Assembly (NCBI GenBank): GCA_015179025.1
Contig: WHUX01000065.1
Coordinates: forward strand, 186,001-250,000
DNA length: 64,000 nt
Direction of reading: 5' to 3'
Origin: Terfezia claveryi
Taxonomy: Eukaryota; Ascomycota; Pezizomycetes; Pezizales; Pezizaceae
Part shown: one piece after another, positions 10,597 through 22,646 of the stretch
Layout: every line of letters starts with the position of its first letter
Numbering within the stretch: the first letter of the stretch is position 1
Notes under the pieces: model-generated
Told to the model about the DNA's origin: nothing
The model's input: only the letters and a program-made list of their open reading frames with translations
Databases searched by the model: none
Program-made: the position numbers and the translations under genes

Positions 10597-11760
10597 CTAA
10601 TCTTCTCCACCTCCTCCAACTCCATTAGATCTTATACCCCCTTTGGGCTTCAAAGGACGATTCAGTCGATTGGTTTGGGTAGGTTTCTTTGGTGGACGCT
10701 TATGAGCTGCGCGAGCTTCATAACGCTGTTGCTTCCATGCAGTCTCAAGAGTAGCATATTCTTCACGCCAAGCAGCCTCCTGAAGTGCATTCCTGAAGTG
10801 CATATGCCCTCCAGATCCCTTCTCCATTGCTGTTCTTGAGTTTGTAGAGCAAGCTTTCCCTCCCCTGCGGACGTAACAAGGGTGTTCAGGCAGCCTCAGC
10901 TAATTCTATCTTCTTTAGTTCTTTGTTAAGCTCTTCCCGTGTTAGCACCCTTGCTCTACCAACCTGCTTTGCTCGTTCTGTTCGTTTTCGAACCTTTCCA
11001 CTGCGGAGCTTGTTCAACGTTGCAGCTCGGGTGCTATATCACGGTCTGCAAGTTTTTCCGAAGCTGTATCAACCGAAGAATGGAACGGTGACTGCTTCGT
11101 AGAATTATCAACATCATCAGTGAACAATACTTGTTCCACATTTTAAGCAAGGTTCCGCGGCAGCAGAGGGGTATCAAGCACATGGGCTCAAGGGGTATCC
11201 GGAACTTGCAGGTACCCCTCAAGCTCTGTTAAATCATTGGCCAACAACCTGCACCTTTCAATGCCTTCTTCACAATATCCACCGTATATACATCAGTTTG
11301 TGCTTTAACAATAGGTCAAGAAAGTCAACCTTGCGAAGGGCCATTACGCAACCATTCTCGTAGATACCGCTCATATGAGGTCTGTAGCAGTCCCACCCTT
11401 GGGCCTTTTTCGTGAATTGATCATATCTTGTGCAATTCGAACGTATTAGATCATGTAACATCGGATCTCCAAAGTCTGCAATAGCTCGTTCTACACCTGG
11501 TGTGAAGAGCTGTCTATTCCGATTGGCTGTAGAACGGCTCAGCTGCGTCCCAGCAAGTCTTCAAATTAATGTTGTGCGATTGACTTCGTACAATACTGAT
11601 ATTCGTATAAGGGGTACGTTAGGCTCTCGGCGAGCATACTCGATTGCTTTCTGCTGTTCCATATATTTAGGCATACTGTAAGGAAGAGCGTTAGAAGTTG
11701 AAGCCTGAATGCTTGCGAGTCTAATGATGTACGATATCTGGGATATGTTCAAAATGGGAG
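10597..11760 (-). pseudogene. Degraded pogo/Fot1-like (CENP-B/psq type) transposase relic
   Basis: Reading the minus strand across several frame changes gives the typical order of a fungal Tc1/pogo-family transposase. A helix-turn-helix region starts near 11690 with MPKYMEQQKAIEYARREPNV followed by a LYEVNRTT segment. A later CENP-B-like part follows with SRSTAxRxRQLFTPGVE-type sequence (near 11480-11560). A C-terminal part contains KKALKGAGCWPM (near 11220-11280) and a basic helix reading RVLTREELNKELKKIE (near 10910-10970). The central DDE catalytic stretch is not recognisable and seems deleted. Stops and frameshifts are frequent, so the element could not make transposase. Family assignment rests on these motif resemblances. 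Confidence 0.5.
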
Positions 11761-11960
11761 ACCTTTCGCACTCTCATCTTGGGAACTGGGACCCTGGCAG
11801 CACCCCTGCAACAGCTACACTTCATCCAGAGCGTAGCGAAGTCCTCATTTACAACTTTGACGGCAGATTTCTCAACAACCACAAGCTCTCATAACCTATC
11901 TAAGATACCTGCTTCGTCGCAAAGATACCCTTTATTTGTTTCTATAGGCTAGCAAAAAGC

Positions 11961-12784
11961 CGAGATGTCTAGAGGGCTAGCTCCGCAGGGTACAAGAGAT
12001 GGCAGCTACAGTGATGGAGGTAGTAAAGGAAAAGGTGGAGGAAGTGCTTGAAGCTCAGGAAACAAAAAAATAAAGTGGCAACCATGGCAAGACTGGCTGC
12101 TATCAAATGAGGTATTTGCGGAAGGTCCCTTTCGAAGTGCGAGGTCTCAGACTTCGAAATCATGGGAGGCTATATCAGATGCGCTGACATTTGATAAAGC
12201 CAGTGGCTATCATTCGATCTGCTGTAGCTTGCAAAAATCGAAGCGGAGCTGCACATCAGGTAGACTAGGAGAACTCGTTTTTGGAGGTACTATTGATACT
12301 TATATCTATATGTATAAATAGGCAGAAAACTCAATATTTACTCGAGATATGAATGAAATCTTGATTCGGTCAGAGCAGCAAGCTCGTGATCCTGCACTTA
12401 ATGCAGAAGCAAAATACAAACTTGAAAAATCAGAAGACGATGGGAAAGAAATAAGAGATGAAGCAATGAGAGGTCAAGCTAAGTTGGACTCAGTTGGAAA
12501 GAGAAGGCAAAAGAAAAGCGGCGAAAGGGAAATAATGAATTACAAGCACTAGAAGAGTTATGGGAACAGTTGAAAGAGCAGGAAGTTGAGGAGAAAGCCT
12601 TGTTAGAGACTATGCGAAAGGAAGAGTCCGAATTCCGAGCAACTTTATTACAACGAAGTCAGCGTACGGAAGCATCTATGAAACTGTTAGTTGCGGAACT
12701 TCAACAAGATAGAGAAAGTAGAGCTCAGGAACATCGGGAGGTCTTACTAGCATCACTTGCTACTGCACAACGTCAAGGCCGCTG
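11961..12784 (+). pseudogene. Degraded SANT/Myb-like plus coiled-coil protein relic (transposon-associated)
   Basis: The plus strand reads, with stops and at least two frame changes, as a SANT-like DNA-binding segment (KWQPWQDWLLSNEVFAEGPF near 12070-12130). Next comes an ACK-type motif in another frame, a linker (AEAKYKLEKSEDDGKEIRDE near 12398-12460) ending in AAMRG-like AMRGQ, and a charged C-terminal coiled coil (12550-12784) rich in Glu, Gln and Arg. I know this combination from multicopy genes found near transposons in fungi. It lies head to head with the transposase relic, so the two may be remains of one element. No function is left. Confidence 0.45.
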
Positions 12785-14633
12785 AGGATCATCGAGTTCA
12801 AGATCATCTTGAATCTGGAAGTAGTCTTCTAATACTGGCGGATATACTTGCTGTGGGCCATCAAAGTATTTGCCCATTTGATTTCCATTTAACGGGTATG
12901 TGCATTATATAACATAGTAGCTGTAATGAATTGTGGTCCAAGTAGGGCCATGGAACGAAGGCATTTTTAACAAGTACAGTCGGTCTACGGAACAAAGGCA
13001 AGAGAACGCAGCACAGATATCCATCATAATTTTCATGGTATTTCAACACATCGGAATGTCGTCGTTAAGCCGTTTCTTTGTTGGTTTGCATACAGGTCTG
13101 CCATGAGGGGACGAATGATGGGAAAACGTATGTTTACTGCTACTCGAGTAAGTCATACAAAGCATAGGCTGTTATTGTTAAGTTACATAATTCGGTGGTT
13201 AGATACACTGCAAGGAAGACGGCCATGAAACGTACGCAGACGAGCCGAAGGTTGCGAATACAGCAGAAAAGGAGCCTGTAAGGAGTATATTTCATGGGAT
13301 AGATTGGACAAGGTGAGCTTATAGTCAATCAGTGGGATATGTAAAACTGTTAACGAGATTTAAGGACTTGGGGATTTTTAATGACAGATGGACATAGTCC
13401 AAGGAAGCGTGAAGGGCGTCAAAGCAGACGTTAAGGAGGTGGCTCAGAAAGTTAGATCGTTTGCTCTTCTTTATTATCGGCGGTATCATCTTGAAAGGAG
13501 GGTTTGATTTTGTTTCGGGATGAACGCAGTTGGAAGAGATCGAAGGAAAAAAATGGCGATTGGTCTCTATAGCAAGTTGTGTGATTATTTTCATTTTGGC
13601 TTTGATTTACGAACGCAATTGTGCACATGCTAAAGGCGTTTGCTTTTTAGTTGGTTAGAAAGGGAATGGGATAAGAAGGCGTTTATTGTGATCAATCGGT
13701 TACGCAATATAAAATATTCATGAATTCAAAAACGGGGGTTGTTTTTGTGCATTTCTGCTACAGTAACATGGGTTTCTACTCATATATAACAGCCTAGAGT
13801 CCAGGAGTGTCTGAGGTTTCGAACATTTACGTTGATAGTGAGTACATACTTAGTACTTAACTTAGCAATCTTAAAGCTGCAGCCGCCTAATCTGATCACC
13901 GCATGACCGTTGGAGGTCCACTAATATCTTAGGCAGAGGGGATTGAAGTAAAGTTACCCTCAACATGGACAACGCTTCAACTATTATAAATCCTTATATT
14001 CCCAAAGTCCGTGCTAACAAAAAAAAACTACTTGGCTCTTATATAGGCAGACCCATTTATTTAATCCTGTTCAAAGTATATAATATTTCGGTTAGATGCA
14101 TAAGTGTAAGCGTTTCAATACAACTGCATCTCTGTTACCCTGAACCGCCAGGCAAAACTCCCCAGTACCCGATTGTGGTGGTGGCTGTGGCTGAGCCTCT
14201 ATGTAGGATCTGGGACAAGAAAGCCGGGGGAGTGTTTTTCTCTCGGCTTCCACCAGACTACCACTGAAGCAGAAAGGCGCATGTCGATGTAACTCTTGGC
14301 ACCCGCACAGAAATCCTCCGCACACACAAATTCGTGCCCCTCCCACATTTTTCGCCCATTTTAGCCCCATTAAAACCAAACCTCCGTCCGCAGTCACGAA
14401 GAGCAGTCTCACAGCCCTCTTATCCTGTTCAGGGCTATAGCATATCGAATACGGACTGGGATATTTTCTAACCTGGGAGTGGGCGCATTGGAGTACGGTG
14501 AAGAGCAAGTAAGTCCAGACTGTACCACCTTCAGCTCATGCTGTTCCCCCCCCTCCCCGGCATTTGTCGCCAACTATTGCCGCCTCTGCCCTCGATATAT
14601 TCTCGCAATTTTATTTTACCACTATCATCACTC
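12785..14633. other. Intergenic, AT-rich, nothing recognised
   Basis: Probably includes the outer flank of the decayed element on the left and the promoter/5' UTR of the DUF3020 gene on the right, where a CT-rich stretch occurs near 14540-14570. Short frames on both strands have no family resemblance. Confidence 0.4.
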
Positions 14634-17600
14634 ATGGCCTACTACCTGTCTTCCGACACGGCTGGTGGGATGGACGTAGGCTAACGTCGAGGCATCGAAA
14701 TCACCGGACCCATTCGCTTTTGCGGATGGGTTGTCGGCTTCAAATTTTTCTTCGACTTTAGTGGACGGAAATGACGTTCAATTGCTGGTTGGGGCATCGG
14801 CACCGCCGCCAGGAATCTTTGCTCCTGTGGAGAGCGGAAGTGTGACACAGCGAACAGTACAAGAGATACTTGAATCGATAAAATTCCCGATAGACCCAGC
14901 AGAGTTAGAGGCCATGATAAATGAGGCTATAATTAATCAGACTATGGCGACGGAGGACTTAAGCGCCCTTATCGCGGCCTTAGAGAGCGCTGAAAACCAG
15001 CTCATATTTCCTACTCAAGAATCAACGCCAATCCTTGCCTCACCAGCAGCATCACAAAATCCAGCCAAACAGGAGACTACACCAATTAGTCAACAAGAGG
15101 TACAAGCTGCTTCAAATATTCAAGATATGCAAGATGTACAAGACGAACAAGGGGTACAGGAGGTGGAAGTTAAGATACCACAAGCAGCGGAAAGGCAAGA
15201 AATTTACGACGATGCTACAGTTGGAGACTCTCCTACAGTTAGTTTATCTGCCGAAGATCTGGCACAGACACCTCGGCAACTGCCAGAGACAGACCCGGAC
15301 CCACAAAATGGTAGGATTTCACTTGGCATACTATCACGCCGGTCCCATGTTGAACAGCCGTGATGCTGATGTCACTTAGCTCCCATAGACGGTGTGTCTT
15401 TAGGAAATATTGACCAAAATGATATAGAGCTCCTGAAGGATCTTGACCCTAGCGAACTCAAGGACCTGGGTCTGAAGGATATTGAACTCAAATTCTTACA
15501 GGGCGACAGGTGGGCTGAAATTGTTAGCACTTTGCAGCAAACAGTTGTAGCAGAAAATAGATTCGCCAGCAATGACAACTCTCAACCACACAATACTGCG
15601 CATCAGAATTTCCAAATGGCTGAGGCGAGGAATGAAGTATTAAAAGCAGTCAGCTGTTCAGCTGGAGGGTCTTCACAACGGCTCAGCAGCGCTGAGGCAG
15701 TCCAATCTAATACAGGGCCGTTAGGGAAAGAACGCTCTGAGACTCAACCTGAGGATGCACAAGTCTCTCTGACAAATGTTGGCAATGGACAACGTCAAGA
15801 CTATTCCACGCAGGTAGATTGGGCCATGAACGGTCACGCCAAGGACGGTACTGTCTATCAACAAGAGCTTCAATATAGCACCGATGATGGGTCATTCCAC
15901 TTCAGCGCATTAAATGAGATGGATGGAGCCAAGTTGTTGGAGATTCAAAATGCAATTCAGGAATTTGGGGGAAATGGGACCTTTGAACAACTTCTCCGTG
16001 AGATCAATAAGGACCAACCAGCTCCAGCTGTTGGAACCGCTGAAACCACTCCTGAGACATTCTCGACACAAGTGGCACCTAATTTGGATGACCGGCCTGT
16101 TAGCGTGTATTCAGACATAGTCAATGTCAATGTGGATCAGATTCCTCAAGAAGTTGTTTCTGTGAGCATTGGGAGGCTTTTAGATACAAGTAACTTCAAC
16201 ATATCTTCACTCTCTCAAGCTACCCGAGAGCAACTTATGTGGCTCGTGAACCAACTGGATCAAAGGCAAAATCCTCAAGACGAATATGGTGATGAAGGGG
16301 ATGAGGGAGACGACGATAAAAGTAAAAGTATTCCACCTCCCTGGATAGTAGTATGGTGAATACTAGATAGTACTCTGGGGAATATGCGTGTAGGTGAATT
16401 CCAACTAATGTGAAGCAGAGCAAGCTAGGATACGAGAAGAGAATCGGGAAAGGAAGAAGCGGTGGAGGGAAAGTAATCAGAATCGAAGTGAGTTCTCTAG
16501 CTTCGCCTACACCCCCTGGCCGTGCCATGCAGTCATGTACTAATGATCTGCATTTTTCAGACAAGGATAACGACCTACGATGCCGAGTGACAAAGCGAGC
16601 TGCTAAACTTTACGGGGCAGCAGATACAGATGAGAAGAGGAAATGGATGGAAGCTGAGTTTTCGAAACGGAAGGAGAAAAGAGAGGCCAAAGAAAGAGCA
16701 CGTTACCATGATGACCGAATGTCAACCTCACCCTGCTTCGGGTCTTATCCACAACACCATAATCATTCTGGAGGGACATCAGCTACCTTCTCGCCTTCCT
16801 TTCAGCCTCTTTCGAATCGATATTCTTCTGAGAATCCCACAGATACCTATGGGAGCGCATTCCGGAACAGAGCGAGTTCGGTAGCCGAGTCAACCACGTC
16901 CAGCATTAATGACGAGGACGGCACTGATTCAAATGGAGCACTGAGACATTTTCTGTCAGAACCTGAAACTGCGCTAAATCTCCTTCAAAATTCAGAACTC
17001 ATTGAATTACTTTCAAATAATCCTAAAGCAATGATGTTCCTTCAGTCAATAATAGAGTGCAAGAAATCTGAATCCTGCTCAGAAGGCACCACTATGGGGG
17101 AACCTAGAATCGTTCATGAAACATCAAGCGAGCGTATCGACATCGAAAACGTGGCTAGTGTAGATACTACGGGTCTAGGCTCAGAGCACCACTTGGCAGT
17201 CCAAGTGATTTCAAAACCCTTGATTGACATATCTTCTTACATAGACTTGTCGGGGGAGGAGCTCGAGGAGAAACTTGCAACATTGGATTCTGATCTAGCC
17301 CAAAGGGTACTCACTGAATTGATATATTTGCAGAGTGGGAGTGAAGAAGAGGCTCTTCCAGAGACAACGGGTCCTTCAACAACCCCTATTGAAGCCGAAA
17401 TGGAACTAGACCCTGACGTTCAGAGGATTTTGGATACGCTGAGGGATCATCATCACGACGCTGGATTGGATTTGACTCTTGTTAATGACAAGCTGATCAA
17501 TTTCTTTGCTGAAGATTTCTCCTTTCCGTCCATGGGATCTGATGACGTCTCACATAGTAATACTGAACTAAGTATGATTATGGACTTAGGCTCCCAATCT

Positions 17601-18290
17601 GGTGATATCAATGCAAAACTCCTCCAGGCATTACAGAGTGTACTCAGTCCATCGGAGGAGCTAGTGGTATCGGACCCTGTTGTCCCTCCCGCTCCACCTT
17701 CAACTCCTCAGACAATCAATTATAAGAAGCGCGTTGCGCCAACTAGTGAAAAGCCCTCTGCTCCACGAAAGCGGCTTCAAAGTTCACCCTCAAAAGTCTT
17801 GCCAGAGTTAAGTCCTGATGCAGCACAAACTATTGCCACCTTCTTACAGAAATCTGGATGGGATCTTCAGAAGCTGACCACTACACCCGCGCCTCCGCAA
17901 GCACCGCCACCCTGCGCCTACACCACATATCCAGCACCTCGTCCTACACCCACCAATACGATAGCATCGAGTCCAGCATATGCACAATCCAACACCTACA
18001 ATATGTCAAGTGCATCTCCTAGGCCTACTATCCCCAAACCACCTGTTTATACGTCTAATAATAAACCTATATCTGCTGCTGCTGCTCACGCTGCCTCTTT
18101 TGGTAACTCAGCTGCGATGAATCAGCGATTGATGCCTCCTCCTGCCTACCGTCCTTCGAACCTTGGAATTGGTTACGGTGGATTTAGTCCGATTCCTACG
18201 ATACCGAAGAAGAAGCCTGATGATAGAATCGTCAAGGCTATGGGGTTCCCTCCTATGTTGGCTGGAATCAAGAAAAAGGCGCCATCGTGA
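14634..18290 (+). CDS. DUF3020 domain protein (putative nuclear regulator)
   Basis: The core is a basic segment (EENRERKKRWRES, then NKDNDLRCRVTKRAAKLYG) split by a 73-nt intron at 16488-16560. This is the DUF3020 signature of fungal proteins thought to act in transcription. Its molecular role is not established. Other exons: one ending at 15310 (GTAGGA donor), a second from 15380 or 15389 to about 16350, and a third from about 16419 or 16421. The exact second-intron borders are ambiguous. The N-terminal part is acidic and Gln/Ser-rich. The C-terminal exon ends in a proline/serine-rich tail with a KKKPDDRIVKAMGFPP motif. The 5' end is uncertain: MAYYLSSDTAGGMD begins at 14634, but its frame must shift by one base near 14677-14681 to reach the downstream exon. 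Alternatively that exon starts at 14680 after a TAG acceptor. Confidence 0.75.
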
Positions 18291-19159
18291 TTTTTCCAAC
18301 GAGTGAATTCACCTATTTCCTATGTTAATATCCATTGCTATTGAGCTTTTCGTATTATGGTTTCTTGTAAAAGGCTAACGGTTGGCATTACTATTTTTCT
18401 TCTTTTGCTTTTATTTCTGGAGTCCTAAAATGGGAGTTATAGGAATATGAACTGCCGGTTGGTCGGTGTCTTTAGGTGTTTCGTCCATGGGGTTTTGGTG
18501 TTGCTATCCTATCATATGCTTACTTTGACTATATTATCTGGTCTGTTTTACTTGCTATCCTCAGATCATAGCTTGGGTTTCCTATTAGTTTTGGCGCATT
18601 GCTCTAGCACTCAAGTTTCCTGGTACGGGCGTTACACATTGGTGATTTCAGATTCCTCAAGACTTTTTTGGCCCTTACTCTTTCTCCGTGTTGTTGTGGG
18701 GAATGGGTGTGCAGCGGCCCGGTGGCTGGGAGTGTCTGAAAGCAGCCGCAAATACATTTGTTCAAGCATTGCATCGGACTCAATGTATATATCAGAAATA
18801 CGTAAGAAAAGGTTTCTAGTGGCTTGGATCCACCTTTATTGCCAACGCTGGATTTCGTGGACCCGAGGTAATTTACATTGTTTTTTGAACTGTCACAATT
18901 GCAAAAGTGAAAATCTGAGACGGGGCCGCACATGCTCTTCCGCCAGTGTCACACGCTATATTTACCAAACCATCTGGCCTCGCCAGCCGACTTGAGGTCC
19001 ACATCCCTGTTGGCTCTTGGGTCAAGATAAACAATTTAGTCACCTCCACTCACCCTTATCATAGTTTCAAGTTACAACGTACTAGGAGAGATGAGACAGT
19101 TGTAAGATAGGATATCAGCTTATTTCCACCATCCGAGGGTACAGTACCATCATCGCAAA
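18291..19159. other. Intergenic
   Basis: 3' flank of the DUF3020 gene and promoter of ATG28. A long plus-strand frame at 18447-18995 is cysteine- and serine-rich without domain features, and is probably chance. Confidence 0.4.
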
Positions 19160-21707
19160 ATGTCATCTCCAATCCGAGATCGAGCGCGCAGCTCCAGCAG
19201 TGCCAGCCATGACAAGTTCAACAACGACAACTATTCCCGATCATATTCTCCTCTATTAGCTTCGCAACATCTATCCTCGGGGAGAGCTGAACTCTCGTCA
19301 CCGCCCCCGCTAATTCTCCGACATCGAAACGAAGTTCGTACCTTAACTCTCCTCCATTTATAGGCAGCAGCATCTCGAATACAGCTTCTACTCTACTAGG
19401 AATAGCACCCGCACAGGTGTCCGTCCAGCCACTGGGAGCTCATCATGGACCAACAGGGAGTTTCTTCCTGCCCCCGCCGGTCACATCGTATGCGTTTGCC
19501 CAGACGAAAAGTATATACGATATGCAGCGGAGTCCGATGTATACCTTGCAGCAGCAGGTGAAGGCTCTAACGATAGAACTACAAGAGTTACTCGATGCAC
19601 AGTCTACCGGATTATTAATGGAGCTTCCCTACCGTGGTCCTATTATAAAGAGGGAATTGGAAGCCATGGAGGCTTCCAAGAAGGCTTCCAAGACTGGAAG
19701 GAGCGTATGGGATGGAGGAGTTACATCTTCTGTGATTCCGGATAGGACAAGAGCAGGACCGAAGATAAGCTTGGGGGCTGCGAGACAAGGAATCGTAAGA
19801 GCTATGAAGGCATTAGCGGAGGTGAAGTCGATGGAGGAAGAGGTATATGCTATGGAGGAAGCAGAGAGGATGAAGAATGTAGGCCAGGCTGAAGAATGGG
19901 AGAATAAAAGGAAGGAGTTGGAGGAGGGGATAAGGGAGGTAGAAGAAGGGGATGAAGCTCAGAGGGTGGTTGAGCTGAGGAAGGAGAGAGAGGACATCGA
20001 GGTATATTTCATGAATAAATATGGTTGACTGAAAGGTAGTTCTGATGAGTGTTGTGTGAAATCTAGCTCGAGATTCGCAAGGTGGAAGCACATTTGGCTG
20101 CGCTCAAATCACGACACTCTAATTTACAATCCATGGTAACGGGATTGGAGTCTACACTTTCATCTCGCTCGTCATCTTATAGGCATTCCCTATCTAGAAT
20201 ATCTAGCTCGCAAACTAGGTTTTTCTCATGCTTGCCTGAAAAGTTCGGGAGTCATGAGGTTGCCGTGGATCACTGGAAGGCAGAAGCTGAGGCCATACGG
20301 GAGAAGAAGGAACAAGCTCGACTTGAACGTGAGGCGTTGAAGGAGGGGGTGGTCCACTGGGAGAATGCCCTTGCCATCGTCCACGGGTTTGAAGAAAATC
20401 TGAAAAGGGAGATGGCGAGCACCGCAGCAACTACTCCTTCAGGTGGAATGGGGAGATCAAGTGTGACTCCTTTGCAGAGGGATAATGTCAGGCCGAATAG
20501 CGCGAGAGGCTTTGGTACTGCTAGTGCTGTGACAAGTCCTGGAGCTGGAAACTACTCTTCGTCATTTACATTTCCGGGAAATAGAAGCAAGGCAATGACC
20601 GCTGCTACTCCTCAACTACCTGCCAAACCAGGGAGACAAAGGCCATCCTTGACCCACTTTGACTCCTTGATACCTAACTCTGATGACGAGGGACAAGAAG
20701 AGGTCCCAGATGATCTCTATCCACAAGCGCCTCCAAAGGGCAAATCGCGTGCTCGACGGTCTTCTTCCCCAAAGAGCATGGATCAGTTGATTCTCAACGG
20801 TATTGAGGAGGTTCTAGGTAAACTCGATGAAAAGGTGCAGCTAGCGGAGAGCAAGAATTGGAGATTACTTGTATGCTGCCTTGCTGCTGAAGCTCAAGCC
20901 TTCAGGGAGGCGAGGGAAATTATGTTGAAGAAAATATTTTGTGAGACTTATAATAATAAAGCCCAGCCAATACCTGCGAAGGACGAGCCAAAGTTTGGAG
21001 ATCCTGAGGAGGGGGTGGGACTCAAGAGCAAGTTTGGTAGGATGGAACTTGGGAGTAAATTGGGTAGTGTCACTAGCAAACACACTGTTACCGAACGCTT
21101 CGGATTAAGGGATAGTGGGCATGACAACGAGGATCTTGCGCAGAATTGGGGCGATATCCACGATTTTGGTGGTGTAGGATTAATGGATAATGAGGAAACG
21201 AGACCATTTGATATTGAGATGGAAATGACGCCAATGCAGGACCATAGCCTTAGCCAAAGCAACTTGCAGGACTCGTCGTCGATGTCGGTTTCTCCGAAAA
21301 CGCCTAGTCAGAGGGGGTCACTCTCTAGCAAAACTCGTAAGCTCTGTGAGGGAAGGCGGGCGCGGGAGGGAGTTGAAGGAGTGGATGGGAGTGAATGGGA
21401 TAGAGAGATTGATGGACATTCTGAGGACGACAATGGCGAGGAGGACGATAATGCTACAGTGAAGGGAAGTATATATGAGGGAAGAATACAGTTCTTGAAG
21501 GGCCCAACTGTGGGACAAGTTATGCGAAGACAGGGAAGTCCTGGAGGTGTTGTGGGTGGTAGTGGGATGGCTATGGGGTCTAGTGGGGCGAATGGGATTG
21601 CTTTAGGACTGGGGCCGGGATGGGGCAGGATTAGGAGCCCGGATTTTGGGGGTACGGATGGAAGGGAGGTAGGTGGGTTGGGTGAAGAGTGTTTAATGCT
21701 CGGTTGA
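19160..21707 (+). CDS. ATG28: Autophagy-related protein 28 (apparent frameshift in exon 1)
   Basis: Atg28 is a coiled-coil protein required for autophagy and pexophagy in Pichia, with divergent homologues in filamentous fungi. Supporting features: a serine-rich N terminus with RSYSPLL, a LQQQVKALTIELQELLDAQS helix followed by GLLMELPYRGP, an ISLGAARQGIVRAMKALAEVK segment, long charged coiled coils, and a late helix with NWRLLVCCLAAEAQAFREAR. A 65-nt intron (20002-20066) joins EREDIE to LEIRKVEAHL in phase. In the first exon the frame begun at the 19160 ATG runs to a stop, while the matching downstream frame is offset by one base. The change falls at the C run 19304-19308. With that base accounted for, the product would be about 827 residues. 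Start choice: the RSYSPLL motif is in the 19160 frame. Confidence 0.75.
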
Positions 21708-22646
21708 GGTTTCATCTGGGCTCGCTCCAGTGTTTTATGGGCTTTTGACTTATTATTATCAAGTTGATTATAGTGCGCAGCTATACCTGTTTGCTTAGGA
21801 CTGGAGTCTGGGTGTTTTATTGGCTAGTGTGGTTTTTAATGATGTATACTTATTGGCCGCTAGAGCAGAGTTGTTATCAATGTTCGAATGGAACATGCTT
21901 CAGGGTAACAAGGTCGGATAATTGTCGGCTAGCTCATTGCGGTGATGCAGGCCGCTAACAATGATGCATAATTGGCCTATTTATTCCAAAGTTGCGAATA
22001 CTGTGTGATGGACCGAATTAATGCATGATAGACTCACATTTTCATCAATACTAAACTTACTTCTGCTGGTAAGTACGGTACCCAACCAGAACTAGGGCAG
22101 ACAGAGGTTGAAAATCAATATGAGACAACACAAGGCCCAAGTACAAGGGTACCACCGTTACCGAGGTAACTTTTGGACTGGGAAACGCGATGTAGGGGTC
22201 TATCGGAGGCTCGCACGCCACTACTCTATACTAGTGCAGGGAAGAAGGAGATGAAAAGGCAGGACTGTATTAATATTAATGTAAGAAGGTGAGAAGTTAT
22301 GACAGTGGAAGGACTCCAAACCTGTCCTGTCCTGATCACATGTAAAGTGTGAAGTGTGGGGGAGGGAAGTGGCCTTGGCTCGGCGGATCCATTGTAGCAG
22401 AAGCAGCTGAAGCAGAGCTCCACCTCGGTGGGGCTCGCGCATCACATGCTGGCCGTCTGGGAACCCGTCTGGAATCTCGATCTGTAGATACTTCTGTTAC
22501 TTTTGGTAACGTTGAACTGCTCTCCACTTTTTCTACTTCTTTGTTATATTCATGTGGGTATACCATCAGGCATAACCAGCAATAGCATAGCAGGATACTT
22601 TGGTAGCATCCACCATCACTACTACTACAAAACACACACGATAATC
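21708..22646. other. Intergenic
   Basis: 3' flank of ATG28 and promoter of the b5-ACAD gene. Short frames on both strands between 22220 and 22640 overlap each other and lack domain features. Confidence 0.4.

Noticed and set aside
18447..18995. Plus-strand frame of 182 codons after the DUF3020 gene
   Set aside because: Cys/Ser-rich without domain features; it lies in the probable 3' UTR, and an overlapping antisense frame is equally open.
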